Virus record (IMG/VR): IMGVR_UViG_3300027741_000024
Span: 1 to 64,000 of that record
Reading direction: 5' to 3' (one strand)
DNA length: 64,000 nucleotides
Source: a virus
Made by a program: the position numbers and the translations under genes. The notes below the pieces were generated by a model. It was not told where the DNA came from and searched no databases. It saw only the letters and a program-made list of their open reading frames with translations. Positions 44,932 to 53,079 of this stretch are shown here, piece by piece; within the stretch, counting starts at the first letter, position 1, and the number at the start of each line of letters is the position of its first letter.

Positions 44932-46602
44932 ATGGCAATAAAATTATTCGGCTTTACATTAGGCTCAAAGGATGTTGTTCAGGTAGAAAAACCTGAGCAG
45001 TCATCCTTTGCGTTGCCTACTGCGGCTATTGATGACGGTGCAGTTACCGTTACACAGAATGCCTATTATGGTACGTATGTCGATTTAGAAGGTTCGGTGC
45101 GTAATGAGATTGAACTCATTACACGTTATCGTGAGATGTCTAATCATCCAGAATTAGATATGGCAATTGATGAGATTGTCAACGAAGCAATCTCTCATGA
45201 TGAAGCAGGTAAAGTTTGTGATATCGTAATGGATAATCTCAATCAACCTGAATCAATCAAAAAGAAAATCAACGAAGAGTTTCAAAACGTCTTAAAGATG
45301 TTGAACTTTTCTAATCTTGCGGATGACTTATTCAAACGTTGGTACATTGATGGAAGATTGTTCTATCATGTTGTTGTCAACGATAAAAATCCAAAAGAAG
45401 GTATACAAGAACTAAGATATATTGATCCACGTAAGATTCGTAAAGTTCGTGAGATCAAAAAAGATCGTGATCCTAAAACAGGCGCACAGATTATTGCATC
45501 TACCGCAGAGTATTATGTCTTTAATGATAAAGGTCAGACTACTCAAACATTTACATCAAATGTAGGTCAAGGCGTTCGTATTGCACCAGATTCAATTATT
45601 AATGTGAACTCTGGTTTGATGGATGCAAAGAATACATTTGTTATTTCATATCTACATAAAGCAATCAAGCCACTCAATCAACTTAGAATGATTGAAGATG
45701 CGATTGTTATCTACCGTATTAGTCGTGCTCCCGAACGCCGTATATTCTACATTGACGTTGGTAACTTGCCACGTGGTAAAGCAGAACAGTATCTTCGTGA
45801 TGTTATGGTCAAGTATCGTAACAAGATGGTGTATGATGCTAACACTGGTGAACTTCGTGATGAACGTAAGCACATGTCGATGCTTGAAGATTTCTGGTTA
45901 CCACGCCGTGAAGGTGGTAAAGGTACAGAGATTACTACATTACCAGCGGGTCAAAACTTAGGTGAATTGGAAGATGTTAAATACTTTCAGAAGAAATTAC
46001 TACAGTGTTTGAATGTACCTTATTCACGCCTTGAAGATACTGGAGGTGGTTTTGCAGGCATGGGTCGTTCACAAGAAGTTACCCGTGATGAATTAAAGTT
46101 TGCTAAGTTTGTTTCTAGACTTCGTAATAAGTTTACACAGTTATTTGATCATGCTTTGCGTATTCAGTTGGTACTTAAAGGTATCTGTACATTGGAAGAG
46201 TATGAAGAATTCAAAGAAGATATCTACTATGACTTCCAAAAAGATAATAACTTTACTGAGATGCGAGCCTCAGAATTGTTACAGAATCGTTTACAGATGT
46301 TGCAAATGGTTGATCCATATATTGGTAGATACTTTTCTAATCATTACATTAAGAACAAAATTTTGATGATGACAGATGAAGAGATTGAGAAGATGGATGA
46401 ACAAATTGCAGAAGAAAAAGATTCATTACCAGATGATATGCAAGGTTCTATAATGAATGCGCCTCAAGATGGTGCCGATGCTAATGAGTATCCACCAGAA
46501 GATAATACCGCAGAAAATACAGATCAAGAAGAGTCTTTAACACCTGGTCTAGATGATGAGGTAAACAAGTCTGTAACAAACATAAATAGTAAACGTAAAT
46601 AG
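44932..46602 (+). CDS. 20: Portal protein gp20
   Basis: This 556-residue protein compares with 524 in T4. Conserved gp20 blocks are VDLEGSVRNEIELITRYREM, HPELDMAIDEIVNEAISHDE, DGRLFYHVVVNDKNPKEGIQ, LRYIDPRKIRKVREIKKDRD, LEDFWLPRREGGKGTEITTL and YSRLEDTGGGFAGMGRSQEV. It forms the 12-subunit ring at the head vertex, initiates prohead assembly and is the channel for packaging. The C-terminus is long, acidic and disordered. A CATAAATA box near its end may drive the prohead core genes. Confidence 0.97.
   Translation: MAIKLFGFTLGSKDVVQVEKPEQSSFALPTAAIDDGAVTVTQNAYYGTYVDLEGSVRNEIELITRYREMSNHPELDMAIDEIVNEAISHDEAGKVCDIVMDNLNQPESIKKKINEEFQNVLKMLNFSNLADDLFKRWYIDGRLFYHVVVNDKNPKEGIQELRYIDPRKIRKVREIKKDRDPKTGAQIIASTAEYYVFNDKGQTTQTFTSNVGQGVRIAPDSIINVNSGLMDAKNTFVISYLHKAIKPLNQLRMIEDAIVIYRISRAPERRIFYIDVGNLPRGKAEQYLRDVMVKYRNKMVYDANTGELRDERKHMSMLEDFWLPRREGGKGTEITTLPAGQNLGELEDVKYFQKKLLQCLNVPYSRLEDTGGGFAGMGRSQEVTRDELKFAKFVSRLRNKFTQLFDHALRIQLVLKGICTLEEYEEFKEDIYYDFQKDNNFTEMRASELLQNRLQMLQMVDPYIGRYFSNHYIKNKILMMTDEEIEKMDEQIAEEKDSLPDDMQGSIMNAPQDGADANEYPPEDNTAENTDQEESLTPGLDDEVNKSVTNINSKRK
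46581..46588 (+). promoter_or_regulatory. Late promoter box CATAAATA inside the end of gene 20
   Basis: CATAAATA within the last codons of gene 20, 22 bases before the ATG at 46611, followed by AGGAG. Position and spacing match a promoter for the prohead core genes. Confidence 0.45.
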
Positions 46603-46610
46603 GAGTTGTG

Positions 46611-46820
46611 ATGGATATTCAAGACATAATTAATAATATTGCAGCAGGCGAAAATCTTGACGCTAAAGAAGGTTTAGAAAATGTATTATCCACGAAAGCG
46701 TTCGATGCGCTCCAAAATCGCAAACAAGAAATCGCTTCTGCTCTTTATGCTGGGCAAGAGGAAACGCCTGAAGATGATGCCGAATCCGAAGAAGAAAACG
46801 AAGAAATAGAACAAGAATGA
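46611..46820 (+). CDS. 67: Acidic prohead core protein, gp67-like
   Basis: This 69-residue protein starts at the ATG at 46611, which lies 5 bases after AGGAG; a GTG at 46608 would be only 2 bases away. The N-terminus MDIQDIINNIAAGENLDAKE and a short basic helix (ALQNRKQEIASALYAG) are followed by a tail of almost only Glu and Asp. Size, acidity and position between 20 and the protease match T4 gp67 (80 residues, a core protein cut into internal peptides). The ATGA overlap with the next gene suggests coupling. Confidence 0.75.
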   Translation: MDIQDIINNIAAGENLDAKEGLENVLSTKAFDALQNRKQEIASALYAGQEETPEDDAESEEENEEIEQE

Positions 46821-47494
46821 AATCGTTACTAGATTTTAAACTTATTACGGAAGAAGAGAAGAAAGACTATTCAAAGTTTGATGCTCTTGTTCGTGCAGGT
46901 TTAGCAAACAAAGCACAAGTGCAACGTATCCACAAGATACTGGATAAGATGGGTGAAGATAAACCTAATTTTAGTCCTGCTGATCGTGCCATAATGCAGA
47001 ACTTGTTTAACCGTATGGTAGATTTAATTTCTAATAATAAACAAATTTATGGTCGTGTAAAGCAAGCGGTACGTGAAGAGTTGGATGAGTCAACAAGTTC
47101 ACCACTGGTACCAGTACCGCCAATTATTCTGGTAATCAAACGTAAAGCGGTAAGATTATATCCAGATGGTACACGTATTGCATTGTACTACAGTGATAAG
47201 ATGAATAGGTATTTTAGTGTGCCGTTTGGATCACCAATGGCAGATATTTCTGGTATACAGGCAGAAAATTTTATTGATGAACTAAGAGCAACTGTTAAAT
47301 TAACTGAAGAGACTACATTAGAATTGCAAGATGGTAGTCAAATAGAACTTGATACTTTGATGGTTAATCGTATAGTTTATGCTTACGATGGTTTAGAAGA
47401 AGAGAACAAAGAAAAGTTTATAGACTTACTAACAAGTTCCGAAGAAAGTTTTGACAAGACATATGAGTTTTGTAGATCACATTATCAAGTCTAA
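46817..47494 (+). CDS. Conserved hypothetical protein of the head gene cluster
   Basis: This 225-residue protein contains DYSKFDALVRAGLANKAQVQ, RIHKILDKMGEDKPNFSPAD and RAIMQNLFNRMVDLISNNKQ, a helical domain I recall from other aquatic T4-like phages in the same position. A beta-rich C-terminal half follows (PPIILVIKRKAVRLYPDGTR, IALYYSDKMNRYFSVPFGSP). No enzymatic motif is seen. The gene overlaps its neighbours on both sides (4 and 32 bases), so it is made with the prohead proteins. A head-assembly role is inferred. Confidence 0.65.
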   Translation: MKSLLDFKLITEEEKKDYSKFDALVRAGLANKAQVQRIHKILDKMGEDKPNFSPADRAIMQNLFNRMVDLISNNKQIYGRVKQAVREELDESTSSPLVPVPPIILVIKRKAVRLYPDGTRIALYYSDKMNRYFSVPFGSPMADISGIQAENFIDELRATVKLTEETTLELQDGSQIELDTLMVNRIVYAYDGLEEENKEKFIDLLTSSEESFDKTYEFCRSHYQV

Positions 47495-47915
47495 ACTAGA
47501 TGAAGCTCGTCAGGCCATCTTTGCACGTTTAGATGAACTTGTTGCTCAAAAGTTAGAAGAAGCAAAACCATTTGTTGTTGAAACAATTTTTGAGGAAGTT
47601 GAGTGGGAAGGTTTGGATGAGGCAGTAAAACGTAATCCAAATATTATGAAGATGGGTAGAGTTACTAAAATTCGTAGGCGCATTCGCCGTAACACCAAAG
47701 GTAGAATTATAGTACAAAGAAATGTTCGTAAGTCGGGTATTAAAGGTTATAAATTGTCAGGTAATACAGTACGTAAAATACCTGCAACAGTAAGAATAGC
47801 AAAAGCACGAAAGTTAAAACGTTCGTGGAAAACAACAAGAAGAGCAAAACTTAGACGCACATTGATGAAAAGAAAGATGTCGATGCGCCGAAGATCATCT
47901 ATAGGACTAAAGTAA
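47463..47915 (+). CDS. 68: Prohead core protein gp68-like with a very basic C-terminus
   Basis: This 150-residue protein starts at the ATG at 47463 (MSFVDHIIKSKLDEARQAIF), which matches the common prohead-core start; a TTG at 47451 is less likely. The first 50 residues are helical and acidic (ARLDELVAQKLEEAKPFVVE, TIFEEV). From about residue 60 the protein becomes extremely Arg/Lys-rich (RRRIRRNTKGRIIVQRNVRK, KARKLKRSWKTTRRAKLRRT). T4 gp68 has 141 residues and sits in the same place. The basic half could bind DNA or the acidic scaffold. Confidence 0.68.
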   Translation: MSFVDHIIKSKLDEARQAIFARLDELVAQKLEEAKPFVVETIFEEVEWEGLDEAVKRNPNIMKMGRVTKIRRRIRRNTKGRIIVQRNVRKSGIKGYKLSGNTVRKIPATVRIAKARKLKRSWKTTRRAKLRRTLMKRKMSMRRRSSIGLK

Positions 47916-47916
47916 A

Positions 47917-48282
47917 ATGGGAATTGAATATAACAATACGTTAAGAGGATCATCAGTGATTAGGATTAATGATCCTGGCACTTATTATATTAATCTTACT
48001 GATTTAAGAGCAAACACAACTACTGAAAACGTAACTTCGTTTGATATCAAACGTATATTTTGGTCAACAAACGGTAACATTCTTATTACCAGAAACAGTA
48101 TTCCACTTCTGAGTTTACATAACTCAAGTGAATTCCGTTTTGATGATTTGGGATATTCATTAGCAAACAATAATACATCAAGTGTAACTATTACAATTAA
48201 TAGTGGAGGCACTGTTATTATGGAAACTTCAAAAGTTGCTTCTTATAACGTTGATCCATATACAGGGTATTCAATTCCATGA
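47917..48282 (+). CDS. Hypothetical beta-rich head-region protein
   Basis: This 121-residue protein is almost all beta: SSVIRINDPGTYYINLTDLR, SFDIKRIFWSTNGNILITRN, EFRFDDLGYSLANNNTSSVT, ITINSGGTVIMETSKVASYN. It starts 1 base after the gp68-like gene and overlaps gene 21 by 4 bases (ATGA). I do not recognise a named family, though proteins of this type are known to me from this position in aquatic T4-like phages. It may be a head decoration protein. Confidence 0.6.
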   Translation: MGIEYNNTLRGSSVIRINDPGTYYINLTDLRANTTTENVTSFDIKRIFWSTNGNILITRNSIPLLSLHNSSEFRFDDLGYSLANNNTSSVTITINSGGTVIMETSKVASYNVDPYTGYSIP

Positions 48283-48929
48283 AACTAATTAAAGAACAAA
48301 TTGAGGACGTAAAGTACCTTACAGAAACCACAGAGAGTGGTAAAAAAAACATGTATATCGAAGGTCGTTTTTTGGTTGGCGATGAAGTCAATCGAAATAA
48401 CCGCATGTATGAAATGAAAACATTACGAAATGAAGTTGCTCGTTATACCAAAGAATACATCAATACTAATCGTGCTCTTGGTGAACTAGGGCATCCAGAT
48501 ACTCCATCGTTAAATCTAGAACGTGTGTCACATAAGATTGTAAGTCTAGTAGAAGATGGAAATACTTTCAGAGGTAAAGCACTTGTATTAGATACACCTT
48601 ATGGCCAGATTGTCAAGAATTTTATTGATTGTGATGTTAATCTTGGTGTATCCAGTCGTGCTATGGGTTCTGTAGTTATGACAAAAGAAGGTTATAATCT
48701 GGTACAAGATGATCTGCGTCTTGCTACAGCTGCAGACATTGTTGCTGATCCATCTGCACCCGGTGCTTTCGTTCAAGGTATTATGGAAAACAAAGAATGG
48801 TTGTTTGTCGAGGGGCGATTTGTTGAAGTAGACTTTGACAATGCTAAAAGACAGATTCGTGCAGCACCTTCCCGTCAGATAGAGGAAGTTGCTCTGAAAC
48901 TATTTGAAAATTACCTATCTAAACTTTAA
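48279..48929 (+). CDS. 21: Prohead core protease gp21
   Basis: This 216-residue protein (T4 gp21 has 212) is a serine protease of the phage prohead/herpesvirus assemblin type. It shows MYIEGRFLVGDEVNRNNRMY, the His motif GELGHPDTP with His72, the Ser motif GVSSRAMG with Ser125/126, and ADPSAPGAF with Asp157. It cleaves scaffold, core proteins and the N-terminus of gp23 during head maturation. The genes flanking it encode its presumed substrates. Confidence 0.95.
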   Translation: MKLIKEQIEDVKYLTETTESGKKNMYIEGRFLVGDEVNRNNRMYEMKTLRNEVARYTKEYINTNRALGELGHPDTPSLNLERVSHKIVSLVEDGNTFRGKALVLDTPYGQIVKNFIDCDVNLGVSSRAMGSVVMTKEGYNLVQDDLRLATAADIVADPSAPGAFVQGIMENKEWLFVEGRFVEVDFDNAKRQIRAAPSRQIEEVALKLFENYLSKL

Positions 48930-48933
48930 AATT

Positions 48934-48941
48934 TATAAATA
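48934..48941 (+). promoter_or_regulatory. Late promoter box TATAAATA before gene 22
   Basis: A perfect T4 late consensus TATAAATA in the 34-base gap between 21 and 22, 22 bases before the ATG, with AAGGAGATAT as ribosome site. It would drive scaffold and major capsid protein. Confidence 0.8.
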
Positions 48942-48963
48942 AGAAATCATAAGGAGATATCCA

Positions 48964-50214
48964 ATGGCAACAAACAAACTCATGGAAGCAGCAGCCGAAA
49001 TTCTTGCAGGTAGCAAGAGTTCTGCTCCTGCTATGCCAATGCAAAAACTTCCAGGTGCTACTATTGTAGACATGGGCGGTCCTACACCTCAAGATTCTAA
49101 ACCTGAAGGCGATTCAAATAAAATTGATGCAACCAAAGGTGCTAAATCTGCAACTGCTCCTACAACTAAACCTTCTGCTGCATCGTCAGACACTCAAAAC
49201 CGTGTTGGTAAAAACACTATGCGTGAAAATGAAGAGTATGATGAAGATCAACTTGATGAAGTTTCTTTAGATACTGCTGCAAAAGTTTACAAAAAACGTG
49301 CAGACAATGCATATGATGGTCAGAGTAATAAAGATGTAAACAAACAAGTATCAAGCAGAGAAATTATTGGTAAAAGGTTTGGTCTTGCAGGTAAACAAAT
49401 GGCCAAAGGAATTGAGAAAAAATACAGCAATTATTCAGAAAGCACAGATCAGGAAGAGTATTCAATGATTGACGAAATGCGGGCACAGATGCACGATGAT
49501 ATTCAAGCACTGTTTGCTGATGACCAAACTATTTCGGAAGATTTTAAATCTAAAGCCGCAACAATTTTTGAAGCACGTGTCTTTGACCGTGTTGCACAGA
49601 TTCAAGAAGAAATGGAATCCGAGTATGCTGGTATGCTTGAAGAAACCGTTGAACAAATCAAATCCGATCTAACAGAGAAGGTTGATGATTACCTAAACTA
49701 CGTAGTAGAACAGTGGATGCAAGAGAATCAAATCGCTATTGAAAGTGGTCTGCGTTCTGAAATCACAGAAGATTTTATTGCTGGTCTCCGTAATCTGTTT
49801 GCAGAAAACTATATCAATGTTCCAGAAGATAAAGTTGACCTAGTTGAAGAGTTAGCCGCTAAAGTGGAAGAACTTGAAACTAAACTCAATGAAGAAATTG
49901 AAACAAACATTGAATATAAAAAAGCTTTGACTGAAGCTATTAAAGAACAATTGACAGTAGAAGTATGTGAAGGTTTGACCGCAACTCAAGTTGCAAAAAT
50001 CAAAACACTTGCAGAAAGTGTAGACTTTTCCACAGAAGAAGAGTTTGTAGAGAAACTTGAAACCTTGCGTGAAAACTATTTTCCATCTGGTATCCAGAAA
50101 GCGAAAGTATCACATCTTCAAGAGCAATTTGAAGAGACTGAAGAGAAAAAATTGGTAAGTGCTGATCCATTTATTTCCGCAGTTTCACAAGCAATTTCAA
50201 AAACAAAAATTTAA
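48964..50214 (+). CDS. 22: Prohead scaffold protein gp22
   Basis: This 416-residue protein is longer than T4 gp22 (269). The N-terminal 100 residues are low-complexity (Ala, Pro, Ser, Lys). Next come MRENEEYDEDQLDEVSLDTA and a long acidic helical region with coiled-coil character (VFDRVAQIQEEMESEYAGML, EETVEQIKSDLTEKVDDYLN, VDLVEELAAKVEELETKLNE). The C-terminus ISAVSQAISKTKI resembles the conserved scaffold end that binds gp23. It forms the transient core on which capsid assembles and is then cut by gp21. Confidence 0.9.
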   Translation: MATNKLMEAAAEILAGSKSSAPAMPMQKLPGATIVDMGGPTPQDSKPEGDSNKIDATKGAKSATAPTTKPSAASSDTQNRVGKNTMRENEEYDEDQLDEVSLDTAAKVYKKRADNAYDGQSNKDVNKQVSSREIIGKRFGLAGKQMAKGIEKKYSNYSESTDQEEYSMIDEMRAQMHDDIQALFADDQTISEDFKSKAATIFEARVFDRVAQIQEEMESEYAGMLEETVEQIKSDLTEKVDDYLNYVVEQWMQENQIAIESGLRSEITEDFIAGLRNLFAENYINVPEDKVDLVEELAAKVEELETKLNEEIETNIEYKKALTEAIKEQLTVEVCEGLTATQVAKIKTLAESVDFSTEEEFVEKLETLRENYFPSGIQKAKVSHLQEQFEETEEKKLVSADPFISAVSQAISKTKI

Positions 50215-50235
50215 AAAATAAACAAGGAGATACAC

Positions 50236-51573
50236 ATGTATTTGTCTGAAGAAAGCCAACAAAAATGGGCATCGGTACTGGATCATCCAGACCTTCCCGC
50301 AATTAAAGATCCATATCGCCGTGCTGTTACCTCTGTTATTCTGGAAAACCAGTTGACAGAAATGCGTAAAGAAGCTGGCATTCTGAACGAAGGTCCTCCA
50401 GCTAACTTTTCTGGTACAGGCGGTTTCGGTGGCGGTGCTGCTGCAGCTGGTCCAGTTGCCGGTTTTGATCCAATCCTTATTAGCTTGGTTCGCCGTTCAT
50501 TGCCTAACTTGATCGCTTATGACGTTTGCGGCGTTCAGCCAATGACTGGTCCTACAGGTCTGATTTTTGCAATGCGTACTAAGTACGACACACAAGGTGG
50601 TACTGAAGCATTCTATAACGAAGCTAACACAAACTTCTCAGGCGCTAACGGTGCTATTGCAACTGGTTCTATGACCATTTCTGCTAACGCCACTGACGTT
50701 CTGTTGGGTAACGCATCGCCAGGTAACGCAATGACAACTGGTTCTGCTGAAGCCTTGGGTGACGGTGCTGCTGGTAACACATTCCAACAAATGGCATTCT
50801 CAATTGAGAAAGTCACTGTAACTGCTAAGACACGTGCTCTGAAAGCAGAATACTCAATGGAATTGGCACAAGACTTGAAAGCAGTTCATGGTCTTGACGC
50901 TGAAACTGAATTAGCAAACATTTTGTCTGCTGAGATTCTTGCTGAGATTAACCGTGAAGTTATTCGCACAATTTACTACGTTTCGAAGCGTGGCGCACAA
51001 GCAGGTACAACTACTAAAGGTGTGTTCAACCTGGATACAGATTCGAACGGTCGTTGGATGGTTGAAAAGATTAAAGGTCTGGCATTCCAGATTGAGCGTG
51101 AAGCCAATCAAATCGCCAAGACAACCCGTCGTGGTAAAGGTAATGTAATGATCTGCTCGTCAGACGTTGCATCTGCCTTAGCAATGGCTGGTATTCTTGA
51201 CTATCAATCAGCATTAGCTGGTCAAGTTAATCTGACAGTTGATGACACTGGCAATACATTTGCTGGTACAATCTTCGGTCGTATCAAAGTTTACATTGAT
51301 CCATATTCGCAGACTGGTTCAACCTCTGAGTTCGCAGTTGTGGGCTACAAAGGTACCAATGCATATGACGCAGGTATTTTCTACTGCCCATACGTTCCTC
51401 TGCAAATGGTTCGTGCAGTTGATACTGGTACTTTCCAACCTAAGATCGGTTTCAAGACTCGTTACGGCATGGTTGCAAACCCATTTGCCGAAGGTACAAG
51501 TCAAGGTCTAGGCGCAATGAACGTTGGTCTAAACAACTACTATCGTTCATTCGGTATTCAAAACTTGATGTAA
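50236..51573 (+). CDS. 23: Major capsid protein gp23
   Basis: This 445-residue protein (T4 521) has an HK97-type fold. Family blocks are LNEGPPANFSGTGGFGGGAA, FDPILISLVRRSLPNLIAYD, VCGVQPMTGPTGLIFAMRTK, KTRALKAEYSMELAQDLKAV, HGLDAETELANILSAEILAE and GKGNVMICSSDVASALAMAG. The N-terminal about 50-60 residues are the probable gp21-cleaved propeptide. Codon use is visibly more GC-rich and C/G-ending than in the neighbours, as expected for the most highly expressed gene. A strong AAGGAGATA ribosome site and a terminator flank it. No gene 24 (vertex) is seen nearby. Confidence 0.97.
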   Translation: MYLSEESQQKWASVLDHPDLPAIKDPYRRAVTSVILENQLTEMRKEAGILNEGPPANFSGTGGFGGGAAAAGPVAGFDPILISLVRRSLPNLIAYDVCGVQPMTGPTGLIFAMRTKYDTQGGTEAFYNEANTNFSGANGAIATGSMTISANATDVLLGNASPGNAMTTGSAEALGDGAAGNTFQQMAFSIEKVTVTAKTRALKAEYSMELAQDLKAVHGLDAETELANILSAEILAEINREVIRTIYYVSKRGAQAGTTTKGVFNLDTDSNGRWMVEKIKGLAFQIEREANQIAKTTRRGKGNVMICSSDVASALAMAGILDYQSALAGQVNLTVDDTGNTFAGTIFGRIKVYIDPYSQTGSTSEFAVVGYKGTNAYDAGIFYCPYVPLQMVRAVDTGTFQPKIGFKTRYGMVANPFAEGTSQGLGAMNVGLNNYYRSFGIQNLM

Positions 51574-51600
51574 TCAAACCACCACTAAGAGTGGGTTTAG

Positions 51601-51628
51601 AGAGAGTCCTTCGGGACTCTCTTTTTTT
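51601..51628 (+). terminator. Rho-independent terminator after gene 23
   Basis: A 9-bp stem AGAGAGTCC/GGACTCTCT with a TTCG loop and a run of seven T. An imperfect hairpin at 51577-51599 (AAACCACCAC/GTGGGTTT) lies just before it. It ends the capsid transcript. Confidence 0.92.
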
Positions 51629-51632
51629 CGTT

Positions 51633-51640
51633 TATAAATA
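51633..51640 (+). promoter_or_regulatory. Late promoter box TATAAATA directly before the gene at 51646
   Basis: A perfect TATAAATA placed between the gene 23 terminator and the ATG at 51646, only 5 bases away. No Shine-Dalgarno fits between box and ATG. Confidence 0.75.
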
Positions 51641-51645
51641 CACGT

Positions 51646-52185
51646 ATGACAGCACTCAATAGAAATCCATCCAATCCAAACATGCTCCAACCGAATAAGT
51701 TCACACTGAACTTATCAAGAGCACCCAACCTTCAATACTTTTGCCAAACTGTAACATTACCAGGTCTTTCTACATCTGAAATACCTATCAATAATCCATT
51801 TGTTGAATTGTATGCACCAGGTGAAAAAGCAATCTATGATACGTTGAATGTTACTTTTCTAGTTGATCAAGAGATGACTGGCTGGTTAGAGATACACGAT
51901 TGGCTCCGTGCTATGACATTTCCCACATCATTTGAAGAGTATACTAGATTAGGTCAATTAAATAAATTCACCACTACAGCTGATTCTAAAACACCTCAAT
52001 ATGCCGATGGTTCGGTAACTATTCTTTCTGCTGCAAACAAACCTTATTTTAAAATTAACTTTATCAATATGTTTCCTATTGCTCTAGGTGGATTCATGAT
52101 GTCTGCTACTGATACACCAGAGACTATTATTACTTCTGATGCCACATTCAGATTTACCTATTTTAATATTGAAAAATTGATTTAG
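51646..52185 (+). CDS. Tail-tube-like protein (gp19-type fold; possible tail completion gp3 equivalent)
   Basis: This 179-residue protein has the tube-family layout: PNKFTLNLSRAPNLQYFCQT, VTLPGLSTSEIPINNPFVEL, YAPGEKAIYDTLNVTFLVDQ, EMTGWLEIHDWLRAMTFPTS and a terminal FRFTYFNIEKL strand. It parallels gp19 (FMCKTAQLPGS ... FERWMAG) without close identity. In related phages a tail completion gene lies between 23 and uvsY, and T4 gp3 has 176 residues, so a tube initiator or terminator role is plausible. Which of gp3, gp48 or gp54 it replaces cannot be decided here. Confidence 0.65.
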   Translation: MTALNRNPSNPNMLQPNKFTLNLSRAPNLQYFCQTVTLPGLSTSEIPINNPFVELYAPGEKAIYDTLNVTFLVDQEMTGWLEIHDWLRAMTFPTSFEEYTRLGQLNKFTTTADSKTPQYADGSVTILSAANKPYFKINFINMFPIALGGFMMSATDTPETIITSDATFRFTYFNIEKLI

Positions 52186-52197
52186 ATGTGATATACT
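52169..52197 (+). promoter_or_regulatory. Sigma70-like promoter before uvsY
   Basis: TTGAAA (52169-52174), a 17-base spacer, and TATACT (52192-52197) overlap the end of the preceding gene. The inferred start (about 52204) leaves a very short leader with AGAGGAGAT. It sits where late structural genes change to recombination genes, so an early or middle promoter makes sense. Confidence 0.55.
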
Positions 52198-52216
52198 CCT
52201 AAAGAGGAGATAAACC

Positions 52217-52651
52217 ATGAGCAAACTTGATGATGTATTGAAGATGTGGACAGACGATTCTAACATAGATCGTACTGAACCAGGTAAAGCACTAATAGAT
52301 ATTCCCAAACTTCACAGTAAGTATCTCAACATTCTATCACAACATAGATTGATGGTGAAAGATGCTGAGTTCAAATATAACCGAATGAAGAAACTCAAAT
52401 GGGAATATTACACAGGTAAATTAGATGATGATGACTTGAAGAAGTATGGTTGGGAACCATTTCCATTCACACTCAAATCCGACATCACTACATACTTGGA
52501 TGCAGATGAGGATATTAATAAGTATCTGGCAAATAAAATGCTGAATGAAGAAGTTGTTGAAGTATGTAATGCTATATTAAAAGAACTTAACTCTAGAACG
52601 TTTCAACTTAGATCGTTCATTGATTGGGAAAAATTTATACAAGGTATATAA
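52217..52651 (+). CDS. uvsY: Recombination mediator UvsY
   Basis: This 144-residue protein (T4 UvsY 137) begins LDDVLKMWTDDSNIDRTEPG, with LIDIPKLHSKYLNILSQHRL, KLKWEYYTGKLDDDDLKKYG and a terminal NSRTFQLRSFIDWEKFIQG, all conserved UvsY features. It helps the UvsX recombinase replace the gp32 single-strand binding protein. UvsX and gp32 are not in this window. Its stop overlaps the next start (TAATG). Confidence 0.95.
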   Translation: MSKLDDVLKMWTDDSNIDRTEPGKALIDIPKLHSKYLNILSQHRLMVKDAEFKYNRMKKLKWEYYTGKLDDDDLKKYGWEPFPFTLKSDITTYLDADEDINKYLANKMLNEEVVEVCNAILKELNSRTFQLRSFIDWEKFIQGI

Positions 52652-53079
52652 TGAGAATTGATCCAAGTAAAGACTTAATGCAACATCATAGCAAAAAATA
52701 TCCAATGGAGGTAGGTGCTCCAGTCTTTGCACCTGTTGCCGTCAAAGAAGAAAAAGATAAAAGTTTAAATGTAGCAAAACTACATGCCAAACAAGAGTAT
52801 GAACGTATTATGGAACAAGTTGATGTTCTACGCAAACAAGCAGAATCGTTGATGCGTAGATTAGATGTTACTCATATTGTTCATGAGTCTGATTGTAGTT
52901 TTAATCCAGGATTTAATCAAATATATTTTATTTACTTCAGTACAATACGCAATAAAAATGTAGTGATGTGTATGCATCCAGACCAATGGTGTATAGGTGG
53001 TATACCAGAACATCTAAACTTTATTGTTGCCATTCGTAAGAAAGGTGATAGCACTTGGGAAGAAGTTTTAGATGAATGA
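52651..53079 (+). CDS. DUF2452-like hypothetical protein
   Basis: This protein of 142 residues is counted from the ATG at 52651 in the TAATG junction. The N-terminus is charged (IDPSKDLMQHHSKKYPME), followed by a helix (AKLHAKQEYERIMEQVDVLR). A compact domain with IVHESDCSFNPGFNQIYFIY, VVMCMHPDQWCIGGIPEHLN and GDSTWEEVL follows. The pattern of conserved His, Asn, Trp and a terminal STWE resembles DUF2452 proteins. No biochemical role is known to me. It overlaps uvsW by 8 bases, so it belongs to the recombination operon. Confidence 0.6.
   Translation: MRIDPSKDLMQHHSKKYPMEVGAPVFAPVAVKEEKDKSLNVAKLHAKQEYERIMEQVDVLRKQAESLMRRLDVTHIVHESDCSFNPGFNQIYFIYFSTIRNKNVVMCMHPDQWCIGGIPEHLNFIVAIRKKGDSTWEEVLDE

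Noticed and set aside
52624-52650. Upstream start at 52624 for the DUF2452-like gene
   Set aside because: It would overlap uvsY by 28 bases; the ATG in the TAATG junction at 52651 is the usual arrangement.
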